NCBI GenBank assembly: GCA_002245135.1
Contig: NGBS01000601.1
Span: forward strand, 1 to 64,000
DNA: 64,000 bases
From: Proteromonas lacertae
Taxonomy: Eukaryota > Sar > Bigyra > Opalinata > Proteromonadidae
Direction: 5' to 3'
The position numbers were made by a program, and so were the translations under genes. Positions 30,664 through 43,662 of this stretch are shown here, one piece after another. Under the pieces are notes generated by a model. The model was given only the letters and a program-made list of their open reading frames with translations, searched no databases and was not told where the DNA came from. How positions within the stretch are numbered: position 1 is the stretch's first letter; each line of letters starts with the position of its first letter.

Positions 30664-31117
30664 GTTATAACGGATTTGGAGGAAGAAAGAAACAAAATAT
30701 TACATGAATTAGTCATCATTGAAGATAGTGATCTTGATACAGATAGAACAGATTTATCAACTGAAGAAGATATTGGAATTTATTTATTTAGTTATGCTGA
30801 ATAAGTTTTGAAATGTAATGTTGAATTAACTATGATAAATATATATTTTTATGTTTGTTATGAGTAAAAATCATTATCTTCAATCGATTGGTATGCTTAT
30901 TGGTTTATATAAATATCTTCTTTAACTAAAATGCAATAGGGTGAAATAGCACACATAAAACGGCTATTTTTTTGAATCAAAAAACAATAGGTGGTTATAG
31001 CACACTGTACTATAACCACCTAATACTCATTATTATCTTTTATATCATATTTAGCTGAAAATGAAATTTTAAAAATTGAATTAGGCTTGATTTGGTTTGA
31101 TTCTTTCAATATTTTCA
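30664..31117. other. Intergenic region with a strong hairpin
   Basis: The first 140 bp continue the frame of the previous gene. At 30988-31022 a perfect 13-bp inverted repeat (TAGGTGGTTATAG / CTATAACCACCTA) surrounds a 9-nt loop. A related sequence (CAATAGGGTGAAATAGCACAC) lies just upstream at about 30935. It may be a terminator or processing signal between two same-strand genes. The rest is AT-rich without a gene. Confidence 0.45.
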
Positions 31118-33937
31118 ATGTCTTCAAAATTAAGCAATTTGCTTGAAAGAGCAAAACGATTGGAATCATCAATTAATAACAACGGTATTCCTATTCAAAA
31201 AGTATGTATTTGCCGTGTTTAAGCTGAATAGAAAAATTTAGAAGCATTATCAACACTTTCAACAGAATTCAATGAAAATATAATAACAGAAAGAATCACA
31301 GACCCATCAAAGACTAATGCGTATTAAAGTTATATATATATATATTATATAGTCAGCTATTTTTGGCATCGAAAGGATTCGAAGCTGATAAATTAAATTC
31401 CTCCGTTGAAAATGCCACATTTCGTAACACTGAAGAGCCAATGAGTCAATTAGATGCAGCAGATATTAATGGATATTTACAACATCACCATCAACTAATA
31501 ATTCATTCTGCACTAGAAAACGCTAAAAAGGAATCCTTATCAAAATCAACAACAGTATTTGATGATTATATATCCAATTTATGGAATGAGCAACGTCAGG
31601 CAATAATCAAAGGATCAGGTTGGAAAAGAAATCTTAAAGAAAACAATGCTTCAATATCAAACTCATTAAATTTAGATAATCCTATAATTCCCGAAATTCC
31701 ATTTAATATCAACAATAATTCATTGTCCTTCAACAACATGAATAATAATAATAATGGTTTCTATGTTAATCCATCATTTTCAAATGTATTTTATTTATCA
31801 ATATTATTTTTAGATTACATTATCATCTCAATATACTGATCAAATGAAATCTTATGGAAATGTAATAAAAGATATATGTAGAAACAGTACTGGTATATTA
31901 AACAAACCTTATCCACTGATAAATAAACTAATATCATCACAGAACGAAGGTAATGATGTTGAATTGTCATTCTGTTGGAGATTAATGAAGTATTACTTTG
32001 ATGAAACAAAAGAAGAGATAGAAAAAGGATATTATAAACAATTTTTAGAAAAGTATATAGCTATATATATTATTATTATTATTATTATGTAATAGTAATA
32101 ATTATGAAAATATCTTATCAATCTTACTAAATAATAGTATAAAATGTTTAGAGGATGATTACTTCAACTTGATAAAAAGAAAAGTGATAGATTCACCAAC
32201 TTATCGAGAAGATGGAGGAGAATTGAGTGATTTTGATATAATCTATGATTATACTTCTTTATTATTAAGTGAAAGAAAGAAAATTGGATTTAATATTACA
32301 ACTACTAGAGTTGATGATGTAGCACTATGGGAAATGGTATTTTATAGTTTAAGATGTGGTAAAATCAATGTAGCAATTGATATACTTATTCATAATAAAC
32401 CAAAATTGTTATTAATAGAAGAATCTAGTAATGTAATAAAAGCTTTAAAAATGTTAGAAAATTTTCCATCATCTTTAAATGTGAATGATTTAAAAGTGTT
32501 TACTGATTTACAGAGTTATTTAGCATCATTAAATCAAAAACAAGATGTAGATTCATATTTGTATATTATTTATTATTTATAATATATAAATAGAATAGGT
32601 GTATTGTCAATAATCTGTTTCAGTCCAATAAAGAATAAAGATATAAAGAATATGCTATACCCAACTATTCAAGATTATTATTACAATCAATTATATAGGA
32701 TTTGTCATCCACTTACTAAACATAAACATCAATTCTTGAATGAATATAAGTATATAAATATATTATTATTATTATTATATAGTAAATTGGTTGATTTCAC
32801 AATGAAACTTGGTAGCTCTCATTTCTCCAGTAAAGGAAGAAAACCATTAATATATTTCGAAGTGTTGTTATTACTATGCCGATTTGAAGATGCAATTAAT
32901 TATCTAGTACAACAACAGAATACTAACTTAGCAGTTGAAGCTGTACATTTTGGTATTGTATTACATTATTATGGAGTATTATCAACCTGTAAAGAGAATA
33001 GAAAAGATGATTCTTTTTTAGTTGATAATAATAATAATAATAATAGACCATCATTAGTTTTAATAGATATTATAATGTTATATATTGAAGCATTTAACAA
33101 TATTGATCCATTATTATCTGCTTTGTATTTATATGTAATAGAATCTGATAATATAGAAGAATTATCTGAATCACTTGTTGTATATATATACCATAATTTA
33201 TAATAAATAGAAATTGGTATTAAATACCTCATCATGTGAAATGTTTTATGATAATGTTGATCCAACAGGCAAAAACAAAAAGCAATCAATTCTATTTCAA
33301 TTATTAAATAGTGAGAATATATACAATATAATCAATTATGCTGGGTCTGAATATGAAAGAAGAGGATCTTATCATAAATCCATCGAATTATATATTGTAT
33401 CTGAGAATTGGAATAGAATATTAGAATTATTGAATTATGAAATATGTCAATGTTTAAAATATGGTGAAACAAGTGATGGTAATAATTGGATTATTATCTC
33501 TAGGAATATTGCTTATACTTATTTCCAAGAAACATTCATAGAAATCAATAAAGATTTATTGAGAACCTTTGAGATTTTATTGAATTTGAGCATATATTTT
33601 GAATGTTTTAATAATGGTAATTGGTTGAAATGTATTGAAATAATGGATGAGTTAAATATTCTTCCTACTACAATGTACTCTACGGATGCTGCTGTGCAAT
33701 GTTATAGAAATTTCGATAAACATATTCAATATTTGATTGATAAAATAATAGATAGTTATATGCAAGTATTATATCATCAATATGAAATTGAAAAAGTGTA
33801 ATAATCCAAATGGTAACTTTGATGTGATTAAAGAAAGAGCTAATTCTGTTATGACATTTATGGGATTGAGTGGCATAGAGACTTCTGCTGAAATATCAAC
33901 AAGAATTAATCAATTAGTTTCTATGATGAAATCATAA
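31118..33937 (+). CDS. NUP93: Nucleoporin NUP93/Nic96
   Basis: Eight exons (31118-31201, 31232-31320, 31353-31785, 31814-32052, 32096-32560, 32594-32749, 32783-33179, from 33211) join in frame. NUP93 signatures: an N-terminal helix (LSNLLERAKRLE), LASKGFEADKL, DINGYLQHHHQLIIHSALE, and the alpha-solenoid motif GRKPLIYFEVLLLLCRFEDAINYL. Nup93 is the inner-ring linker of the nuclear pore. The frame breaks near 33798 (after EIEK). A one-base change continues to NPNGNFDVIKERANSVMTF and a stop at 33937, as expected for the family's C-terminus. About 800 aa, the usual length. The break looks like a single-base error or recent mutation. Confidence 0.85.
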
Positions 33938-34504
33938 AATAACAACACACCATTGTTTTTATTATTATTATTATAAACTGGGATTTAATAACATAAACTA
34001 TGGGGCTTTAACAATCAAAATACATCATCAACTCTAATAGCATTTATATCAATTAAGTAATGTTTCTTCTTCTATTTTCTTCATTAATGGAATAAAATAT
34101 GCAAACATAGCTGTTTTATCATCATTACATACTTTAACTGATGTTTTATCACAATTTATATCTCTCTGAATCTTCTTCTTTTATTTGTATCACAGTAATG
34201 ACTTACATCATATTTATCTATCCTTTCATTTTCAAATCACTGATTAACACTAAAACTTAACAATCATCATTTATATCATCATATCATATTCAATATGCAT
34301 TAATAAATCATAATAGAGTATTATTGTCTTTATCACACCTTCTGCAATTAAATTAAATCACATTTTAATTTTTGGGTTATTCAAAATTTTGATAAAAATC
34401 TAATTTCGTTATTTTTGTTATATATTTACATAAAGATGATAATAAAAGTGAATAAAAGCATAAGAGAAGAGGGGTATATTTTATATTTATTTTTATGATA
34501 GATT
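33938..34504. other. Gene-free AT-rich spacer
   Basis: No conserved frame or structured RNA was seen. TCAT/CATCAT-rich and T-rich blocks occur. It should contain the 3' end of the NUP93 transcript and the promoter of the BTB gene. Confidence 0.45.
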
Positions 34505-36530
34505 ATGTCGAAAATTGGTCGAAAGTGGTTTTGGTGATATAGAAGTGAAGATTGGAGATAATCGAATAATGTCAATCAAATCAATTTTAGTGAATGGAAA
34601 TGAAACAGTAAAGAAACTGTTATTAGATCGTGAGTTTGTTGGAGTTTTAGAGTTATATGAAGAAATCGAAGAAATTGGCTATTATGAGATGGAGAAATAC
34701 TACAGTGGTGGTGAACTGATAATCTGTAAAGAGAATGTGTGTGAAGTGTTGATGTTTTGTTTATGTTATTGTGAAAAAGAGATAATAAATGATTGTTATG
34801 AATTTGTGAAGAATAATATAGATGATGAAGTATTAATGAAATTAATTCATATATGTAATGTATTTGGTGGATGTTTGAGAGAGATAGAAGACTTGAAAAA
34901 TATGGAAATAGAAAAGCGAGGATATAAATATTTATATAAGAATGAATATTTGTTGAGATTAGAAATGAATAATTTGAGAGAGATATTAAATATGAGAGAT
35001 GTGATAATTCGAAGTGAGTTATGGTTATTAAATCGCTTATTGGAATGGTATAAATTCCAAAAGAATGAGAAAGATAATAAAGAGATTAAAGATGATTTTA
35101 AACAATTGATAGAAGAAGATGTCGATGGTGAAAAGATAAAAGAGAAAGAGATAGAAAAAGAGAATAAAGAAATGTTGAAAGAAATGAAAATAGAATTAAA
35201 GAAAAATGAATGTAAAAATCATAGAATTATATTTAATAAAAGATGAGAGAATTCAAAATGTAATAATCAACAATTACAATGAAGATAATGAAGAAGATGA
35301 CTTTAATGAAGAAGAAAGAAGAATATTGGATAAAATGAAAGAAGAAGAATTGAATGATGAAATAATGTGTATATTAGAAATGAATAATATAAAAATGACC
35401 GAAATAGTATTGATGATAATGAAATATAAAAATATGAAAAAGGAAAGTATAAATACTAAAAATATATTTAAATAGAATATATCTCAAATATCGAAAAGAG
35501 AACTATGTTGGATAGATTATGTATAGAATATAATGAGAATAAAAGAAATCGAACAATGAGATGTTTATGTTTGTTTGTTGATGATAAAAAGAATATTTCA
35601 ATAATAGAAGAAGTATGTGGAAAAGAAATTCTTTTTAGAATATTGAATGAAGATAATTATTTAAATTCCAAATCCAAAGAAATATTAATAGAATATATTC
35701 AGAATATGAAACTGAGTTTCGAAGAAGAAGAAGAAATGATAAAAATAATGAAAGATAAAGAATTATTGAGTGAATTAAAAACAAAAGAAGTCACATCATT
35801 TTCATATCCTCAATCAGAATATTCATTTATATTAAATGAAGAAATGTCAATAATTCCTTCATATGATGGAACAAAATGTGAATTTTCAATATATCCTTCC
35901 TTACCTGATGGAATGATGATAGATAGAAAAAGTGGAATAATTAATGGAAAAATGAATAGAGTAATCGAAAATAGAGAATATGAAATAAGTTGTAAGAATA
36001 TTCGAAGTGAAAAGAAATTCAAAATATCATTAGAATTTGTTGATATAAAATTCACAGAATTAAACAAAAGTGATGAAATAGAAGTATCAAATAATGGAAA
36101 GTTAATAGAAAATACAAATGAAGATATTTATCATCATTGTTATTTAAACTTAAAAATGGAAAAAGGAGTTTATCATATCAAATATAAATATCATCAAAAT
36201 AGAAGTTATTATGATGAAATGATGTTAGGATTATCAACTAATAATACATATTCTGGTTATAGTATTTTTGATAAATCAACAACATGTAATTATTGGGCAT
36301 TTTATGGTAAAAGTAAAGATATTACATCATTATGTCATATTGGAAGAGTTGTTAATAAAAATCCAAATTTCAATCATGGAGATGGTTCAATTTATGAAGT
36401 GATTATTGATATGAATAAAAGAGAATTTTGGATAAGTCATAATGATTCATCTCCTGTTTTACTTGTTAAAGATTTACCTTCTCCATTATATCCTTATGCT
36501 GTCAGTTATGTGGACTTAAAACATCAATAG
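34505..36530 (+). CDS. BTB-BACK protein with Ig-like and SPRY-like C-terminus, frameshifted
   Basis: ATG at 34505 opens the gene, and a one-base change in an AAAA run joins it to the main frame. The N-terminal part is a BTB fold (DIEVKIGDNRIMSIKSILV); then a BACK-like helical region (KYLYKNEYLLRLEMNNLREIL). Two further frame changes are needed at about 35210-35245 and 35470. The C-terminal part has a He_PIG/Ig-like unit (YPSLPDGMMIDRKSGIINGK) and an SPRY-like domain (LGLSTNNTYSGYSIFDKSTT ... EVIIDMNKREFWISH). BTB-BACK proteins are often cullin-3 adaptors, and SPRY-like domains bind partners. With three frame breaks, the gene may be decaying. Confidence 0.6.
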
Positions 36531-36784
36531 AATTATTATCAGTTATTCATTAAAATCTAGATGTTAGACTTTATTATTTAGCAAATGGCAAAAAGGAACT
36601 CAGCATAATTATCAAAATTTGTTGGTGAAAATATATTAATGTTTCTTGTTGAGTGAAACACATTGTTTCTAATAACTCACTTATTCATCACCAATCCTGT
36701 AATATTTAACATCATTTCAAATGAAACACTATTATTTTTCATCAATAACAGCAAGCCAAGCCATTCTTTCATTTTATTGAAATC

Positions 36785-38478
36785 ATGAAAATACTCATTG
36801 TTATTCTTGCCATTGTTGTTTGTGTTTATAATCATCGTATTTATTCTATAAAATTATATAATAAAATCTAGCATTGAGTGGTTCAAAACCAAATATGGTG
36901 TTAGTTTTAATAGATGATGTTGGTTGGGGTGGTATGAATTTAAATAAATATTGTAATGAAATATTGTTAAATAGATTTAAGTAGTTATGGTCATCCAACA
37001 ATAATGACTCCAAACTTAGATAGGATGGCATCTGAAGGAATGAGATTTACTCAATTCTATTCAGCATGTATAATATAATATATTGATAATAAATTGTTTA
37101 TAGCTCCAGTTTGCACTCCATCTCGAGCTGCTTTTATGACCGGAAGGTATAAGTAAATAATTAAATAAAATATAGATTATCTGTTCGATCTGGAATGTTT
37201 CAGCCAATGGAACAACAGTGCTTCTAATGTGATGATAAATGTTTTGCATGCAGATGGTAGAGGAGGGTATATATATATTTATATATATTTATTAGTTTAC
37301 CAAAAGATGAAATCACTATTCCAAAGATATTAAAGAAAGCTGGTTATTATTCAAAATTAGTAGGTAAATGGCATTTAGGAATTCAGCGTGAAAATTGGCC
37401 TGAGAATTATGGTTTTGATGAATTTTATGGTACTCCTTATACTCATGGTCCTGATCAAGGCAATCAGAGTGCTTTACCTGATATGCAGTTATTGGATAAT
37501 GGTAAAATCTTAGGTAGATTATATCAAGATATTGATATAAGAGAAATTCATCAATGGTATGGTGAAAAATGTTTAGAATTTATTGATAAACATTATAATG
37601 ATTCTAATCCATTTCTATTAATATTTACACCTGATAATACTCACTTACCATTATGGCCAAGTAGTAAATGGAGTGGTCATAGTAATCGTGGTGCTTATGG
37701 TGATTGTATGGAAGAATCTGATGATTTGGTAGGTCAAATAATAAATCGATTGAAATATCACAATATTGATAATAATACTATGGTATTCTTTTCAAGTGAT
37801 AATGGTCCCGATATGCGAGATGATTTATGTTTTGGTGAAAGTACAACTAAATGTGATATAACTCAAGGTGGAACAGCTGGTTTATTAAAAGGAGGTAAAG
37901 CAACAACATGGGAAGGTGGAATAAGAGAACCAGGTATATTCTGGTGGCCAAATCATATAAAAAGTGGAGTAGTTACCCAAGAATATGGTGTATTAACTGA
38001 TTTATTTGCAACAGCTTGTGATTTAGCTGGAGTTGAATTACCTTCAGATAGAGTAATTGATGGTAAAAGTTTATTGAATGTATTAATCGATAATGGTAAA
38101 AGTCCTCACGAATTCTTATATCATTGGAGAGGTAATAAACTAATGGCAATAACTCATGGTGCTTATAAATGTCATTTCTTCAGTCAAGGTGATCATGATT
38201 GGGTTGATCCTTATTTGAAAGAATATAAACCTCCAATAATGTATAATATCTGGAAAGATCCTGGTGAGAGATGGCCATTAGATATGAATGATGAGAATTA
38301 CAAGAGAGAAATCGTAATTATGGAAAAAGCATATAAAAATCATTTATCTGAAGTAAAAATACCTGAAAGTGGTGAACTTGATGTATGTGATAAACATGTT
38401 GCTTTATGGAAACCTGATTTACCAGTTCCTCCTTCTAACAATGTGAGTTGTTGTCAAGATCCTTGTATGACTTGGTAA
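36785..38478 (+). CDS. Secreted sulfatase (arylsulfatase type)
   Basis: Six exons separated by 29-43 nt introns. A signal peptide ([15 protein letters not shown]) precedes [20 protein letters not shown], which carries the metal-binding Asp pair. The catalytic motif [12 protein letters not shown] holds the Cys that becomes formylglycine. GKWHLG and FFSSDNGPD follow, as in the arylsulfatase family, and the C-terminus has Cys pairs (CCQDPCMTW). It would hydrolyse sulfate esters in the secretory pathway, lysosome or outside the cell. Exon 5 (37176-37266) carries one extra base near 37190-37205; otherwise frames fit exactly. About 500 aa. Confidence 0.85.
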
Positions 38479-38639
38479 AATCGTTAAATGATGTTTACTT
38501 TTAATTTTCTTGTGTTTTTTACATACATAATTACGATAATTTTTACATGAACATGGATAAACGTTATTTGCAATCATCTGAAGATAATTTGAAAGTCACT
38601 ATATTAAAAATAAAACTGTAAATTGATTGAAGAATGAGT

Positions 38640-39094
38640 TAGAGATTAAAATAGGATCTTAAGGTTATCTTCATAGTTATTTAAATTTAAAAATGGAAAA
38701 TGGAATTTATCATATCAAATATAAATTTCATCAAAATGGAAATAAATATGATGATATGATGTTAGGATTATCAACTAATAATACATACTCTGGTAAATAC
38801 ATTTATGATCAATCAACAACATGCAATTATTATGCATTTTATGGTAAAAGTGAAGATATAACTGATGATTGTCATATTGGAAGAGTTGTTAATAAAAATC
38901 CAAATTTCAACAATCATGGAGATAGTTCAATTTATGAAGTGATTATTGATATGAATAAAAGAGAATTTTGGATTAGTCATAATAATTCATCTCCTGTTTT
39001 ACTTGTTAAAGATTTACCTTCAACATTATATACATATGCTATACTATTGTATCATGGTAATAACACTTCACTTGATTTAATATCTCTTTCTTAA
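38640..39094 (+). pseudogene. Partial duplicate of the SPRY-like domain of the BTB gene
   Basis: About 140 residues (from YLNLKMENGIYHIKYKFHQ to TSLDLISLS) are nearly identical to the C-terminal domain encoded at about 36130-36520, including LGLSTNNTYSG, TTCNY.AFYGKS and EVIIDMNKREFWISHN. No BTB, BACK or Ig part is present, and the frame has a TAA just upstream. It sits on the far side of the sulfatase gene, in the same orientation. Confidence 0.65.
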
Positions 39095-39499
39095 ATGATT
39101 TTTTTTTAAATTATTAGATATTATAAAAATGGGTATTTATTGTACAATTTATTCATGGTATATCTACTAAAATAATCCTAAATACTAGAATATTCTATTT
39201 AGATATGCCTTTACATTTGCGCATGCTTATATGTTGTACAAAACTTCGTGCTTTCTTATATATGCATATGATTTCATCATCAACCTTTTTGCTATTCATT
39301 TTTTTCAATAAAACTATTTTATCTAGGCTTGATTCTCTTGTCAAGCTAAAATTTCTTTAACCAATCACTTTCATCAGTTAGTGATATTTTTGCATTTTAT
39401 GCAATTAATCGGTAGACCAGAAGATAAATTCTCTCGCTCTTTTCACCAGAACTCGTGTTGCTATTCATTCTATATAAACCTAACATCTAAACCAGAATA
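39095..39499. other. Gene-free spacer upstream of the methyltransferase
   Basis: No open frame or repeat of note. It has slightly higher GC than other spacers and T-rich blocks around 39240-39310. It presumably holds the methyltransferase promoter. Confidence 0.4.
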
Positions 39500-40528
39500 A
39501 TGGGTATAGAACAAATTTATAATTCCTTAGAAACAAGAAAAGAAATGAAAAACTATTGGATTGAGCATAGCACCAATGGCTCAATTCAAGAAATGTTCCT
39601 CGACGACAGTGCTGAGCTTTTAGATAGACTTGATAAAAATGAAGTATTGAATGTATTACCATGTTTAAATGGAAAGGATATAGTTGAAATTGGAGCAGGA
39701 ATTGGAAGATTAACTCAGTTTATTGCTCCTTTATGTAAATCATTGAAAACAGTTGATTTTATTGAAAAGTTTATCCAAAAAGTATAAATACTATTGATAA
39801 TATATATAATAGAATGAAGAAATTAATGGAAGATTTGCTAATGTGAGATTTGAATGTAATGATGTAACAAAAATGGTAGAAAATTCATTTAGCTATGATT
39901 TTGTATTTACCAATTGGTTATTAATGTATCTCAATGATATAGAATGTAAAGAATTCGCTGAGAAATCATTGAATTGGTTAAAAATAGGTGGATTTATATT
40001 CATTCGAGAATCTTGCTGTCATCAATCAGGAAACAAGCAAAGAAGTTTCAATCCTTCATTTTATCGTGATAATGATTATTATTTCAACTTATTCAATGGA
40101 ACAAGTGATGATAAATACACTTATCAATTGATAAAACATGGAAATATGAAATGTTATGAAGAATTAAAAAGAAACAAGAATCAATCATTTTGGTTATTTC
40201 AAAAGGTCGAAATTAAGAACAAACCTCATGATTTAGATTTGCAGTCCTTCTTAGATAGTCAGCAGTATGCTGTGGATGGTATTTTAAAGTATGAAAGAAT
40301 CTTTGGTCATGGATTTGTAAGTACAGGTGGAATAACAACAACAAGAGAATTCTTGTGTAGATTGAATTTATTACCTAATCAGATAGTGTTAGATGTAGGT
40401 TGTGGTATTGGTGGAGGAGATTTTTTAATGGCTAAAGAGTATGGAGTGAGTGTTTATGGAATTGATTTATCTACTAATATGATTAATTTAGCATTACAAA
40501 GAGCTAAAGAATATGATTCAGTATATAT

Positions 40529-40559
<31 letters not shown>

Positions 40560-41069
40560 TTGTTATTATTGTTATAGTTGAATGTGATATTTAGTGTTGC
40601 AAATGTGTTAGAAGCAGAATATAAAGAAAATAGTTTTGATGTGATATACAGTCGAGATGCAATATTACACATTGAAAATAAGAAAGCATTATTTGAAAGG
40701 TTTTATAAATGGTTAAAACCAGATGGTGAAGTATTTATTACTGACTATTGTTGTGGAGAAGGAAAACACTCTGATGAGTTTAATGAATATGTAAAGCAAC
40801 GAAATTACCACTTATTAACACCAAGTGAGTATGGAGAAGTATTAGAATCAGTTGGTTTTAGTGTAATATCTGCTATTGATAATACTCAACAATTTGTTGA
40901 TGTATTAGAAAGTGAAAAAGAGAGATTTTGTATAGAAAAAGAATCATTTGTAAAAGATTATGGTGAAGATGCATATAATCATATTATTGATGGTTGGAAG
41001 AATAAATTGGTTCGATGTGCAGCTGGTGATCAGAAATGGGGATTGTTTCACTTCAGAAAACCTAATTGA
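39500..41069 (+). CDS. Two-domain phosphoethanolamine N-methyltransferase
   Basis: Exons 39500-39781, 39813-40520 and 40578-41069 give 493 aa, the size of plant-type PEAMT. The first methyltransferase half has the SAM-binding motif VEIGAGIGRLTQF and VFTNWLLMYLND. The second has VLDVGCGIGGGDF, YGIDLSTNMI and IYSRDAILHIENK. In the second half, ITDYC.G and FHFRKPN at the end also fit the family. The enzyme makes phosphocholine from phosphoethanolamine in three SAM-dependent steps, as in plants, nematodes and many protists (the last two have split or single-domain forms). Intact, without frame breaks. Confidence 0.9.
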
Positions 41070-41317
41070 GTAAATCAACTCATTTAATCACAATGGATGA
41101 ATTATATTGTGTGTATTTCTTTTAATAAAATAACATAAATAGTTTCTTAATTTAAATAAAATCGTTTCAATTAAGCATTTTCATTATAGTATATATTGTC
41201 TATTCTATGTGACTTACTAATATTCTTAATGTAAACACAAAGTCTAAACAACAAAATAAAGTACACTAACACTTTAATTAATTCATTTATCTTATATTAA
41301 TTTATTGTATGTAATTA

Positions 41318-42005
41318 TCTAATTTTATATATCATTTTGTTTATACATCTCATCTTATTGATTAATCTAAGCGAGTTATTATTTCCTAAAGTGATAATTG
41401 GTTTGAATGTTGGTTTATTAGTAACATTCATTTTATTCATCCTTTTGTTTTGATAAAAAAACTTCATTGAGAAATGATTATATGATTTTGTATAAAGTGA
41501 TGATTTACTTTGTTTAGTAATAAAATATTCTTGATAAGGTTGATTTTTTGATTTTAGTGATATTTTCTTCTGATTTTCTTTCTTTTGTATTAAAAAGTCT
41601 ACATAATCCACTAGAAGTATGATATTATCTTTATGCTGTTCTACAAACTCATTATCTATAGCTATTATAGTTGGAAAAGCATTGAGTGGATAACGTCATT
41701 CATCAGATTCATAACCATAAAATAAAGTTATATAACTGCATTATATACTTCCGTTCATGAGGGTATTTTAAGATTGCACCTAAAAAAATATAATCATTCT
41801 CTTCACCTTGATCATAATCAAGAATATAAACAGCAGGTGTTTCTACATTATCTTAATCTTTTATCATAGCTATATCATAATGATGTGCTGTATAGTATTT
41901 TATGTCTTCTGATTTCTCAACCCAATCATCTATATCATTGTTACCTTCTTCTTGTAGTTTATAAAAAGATTCACATATCTCAATTTGTTTGGCTGAGAGA
42001 GTTAT
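41318..42005 (-). pseudogene. Degraded gene of unknown family
   Basis: Minus-strand coding-like segments (ITLSAKQIEICESFYKLQEEG..., AVYILDYDQGEENDYIFLG, YPLNAFPTIIAIDNEFVEQ and MDYVDFLIQKKENQ... to 41315) lie in the right order but need an in-frame TAA, a TGA and a frame change to be joined. The last part ends Lys/Asn-rich. It looks like a decayed gene. No homologue was recognised. Confidence 0.45.
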
Positions 42006-42108
42006 ATTAAATTTTTAGAAATTTTATAATAAAAGATGAACTATAACATATTACATACAGAATAATACACAAACATGTTGAAGTAATAAAGTCAAATATA
42101 TTATTATA

Positions 42109-43544
42109 TTAAAAACTATTAGTTTCATTAGGAGTAGTATTTGTTGTTGCAATCTTCGACCATTGATTCACATATTCATCATAATCTAACCCATTACACC
42201 ATTCCAACAATTCATTACACTGTTCTTCCCAATTTGGATCATCAAAGTTAATTTCGGGTAAATCTTTTGATTCACCACTTATATTATTAGTTCCCGTATT
42301 CTGTTGTTTTTCATAATCTTTACATTCATTTTTCATCATTCCTTGTTCATACATTGTCTTATACCACTTTCTTTTTCTTTCTTTTAATAATTGCTGTTTA
42401 TTCTGTCTTCTAACTACAGCATTGAAATGAAAATCTTTCTTTTTACGATTACTGTCAACAGTTATTGGATTGTGTGGATCTAATATATCATTCTCTATTG
42501 TTCTCCAACCATTATTTTCATATCGTTTATACCAATCATCAGTTCCAACTTCTTCAATCTCTTGACTTGTTCTAGCTGTGATAAATGCATGATATAGTGA
42601 ACCACCTACTCTTATAGTTGTTTCGCATGGTTTATTCTTATATCCTTCAATTTTTTGTTCTGGGATTGGAACAGATCTTGTATAATTCTTTGGAGCAAAT
42701 GAACCAATATCACAAACTGGTGCTTTAGTGTAAATCTTATAATATATTTGTGGTGGAAATTTATATCCTCCTAATCGAAATCTTAATATTAATCCTGCTG
42801 CAGGATCAATTAAACCTGATTCTGCTGGATTTATAGATCTTAATAACACATAAGGATCACCAGCATCACAGAAGTTGATTAATCCTTTTAGATAATTATA
42901 TAATCGACGATTTCTAAAGTATGTCCAAAATCTCCATATTTTTCTAGCAGCAAAAACAAATAAATTACCATCACTGCTTGTTAGTTTTATATCTATTAAT
43001 ATATTATATTATTCATGCATTATACGATGTAAAAGATAACATTTTTCAATCATTTTAACAGCAACTTTATAACTAAATAACAGTTAAAAATAATATTAAA
43101 AAATATACATATGAGATTTGAAAAAATAGGTAGAACGACGAGATCTCCAACCACGAAACAATGCTTGCATTTTCATTGCACACCATTCTTCAAATCCATC
43201 AATTCTATATCCCTTAGTTTTTACTAGAATTGCATATTTATCAATTAGTTTTAATTTTGATTTAATCTATAAATTATTATAATGCACAATACAGGAGGTA
43301 ATGGTTTCCATCCTTTACGATACAATCTTGACCTTAAACAAGATTGAAGATCGATAACTGCTAAAATTCCAGCTACGAATGGATAATCTCCTTTTTGTAT
43401 AATGTTCTAGAAAGTGATTAATACTTTTAATATTACTTTTCTATGACTACTAGTGATTGTAGCAAAATATGACCTCCATGGCATCCCTCTTACTGTGGAG
43501 TAATAGCTATGTCTTTCTTGATTAGGATCAACAAGAATTGGCAT
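42109..43544 (-). CDS. MFI (C11orf65)-like IQ-motif protein
   Basis: Five exons join in frame from MPILVDPNQERHSYY. IQ-like helices occur early (ALFRGWRSRRSTYF) and a central domain runs from about residue 185: AGLILRFRLGGYKFPPQIYYKIYT, then FAPKNYTRS and DWYKRYENNGWR. The latter resembles the animal MFI/C11orf65 core (RFRLGG..FPP.IYYKI, .. RMENNGWR) from memory of that family. A basic coiled region and an acidic end (DDPNWEEQCNELLEWCNGLDYDEY) follow. Function in this organism is not known; the family is conserved mainly in ciliated species. Confidence 0.6.
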
Positions 43545-43662
43545 TAAATAATCCTTCTACTTCTCAAAAAAATAAAAAACGTTTGAATAAATAAAAAATA
43601 AAACGACTATTTTTCTAATAATAACATAAAACATTATATAAACAAAAACAGCAATAAATAAA

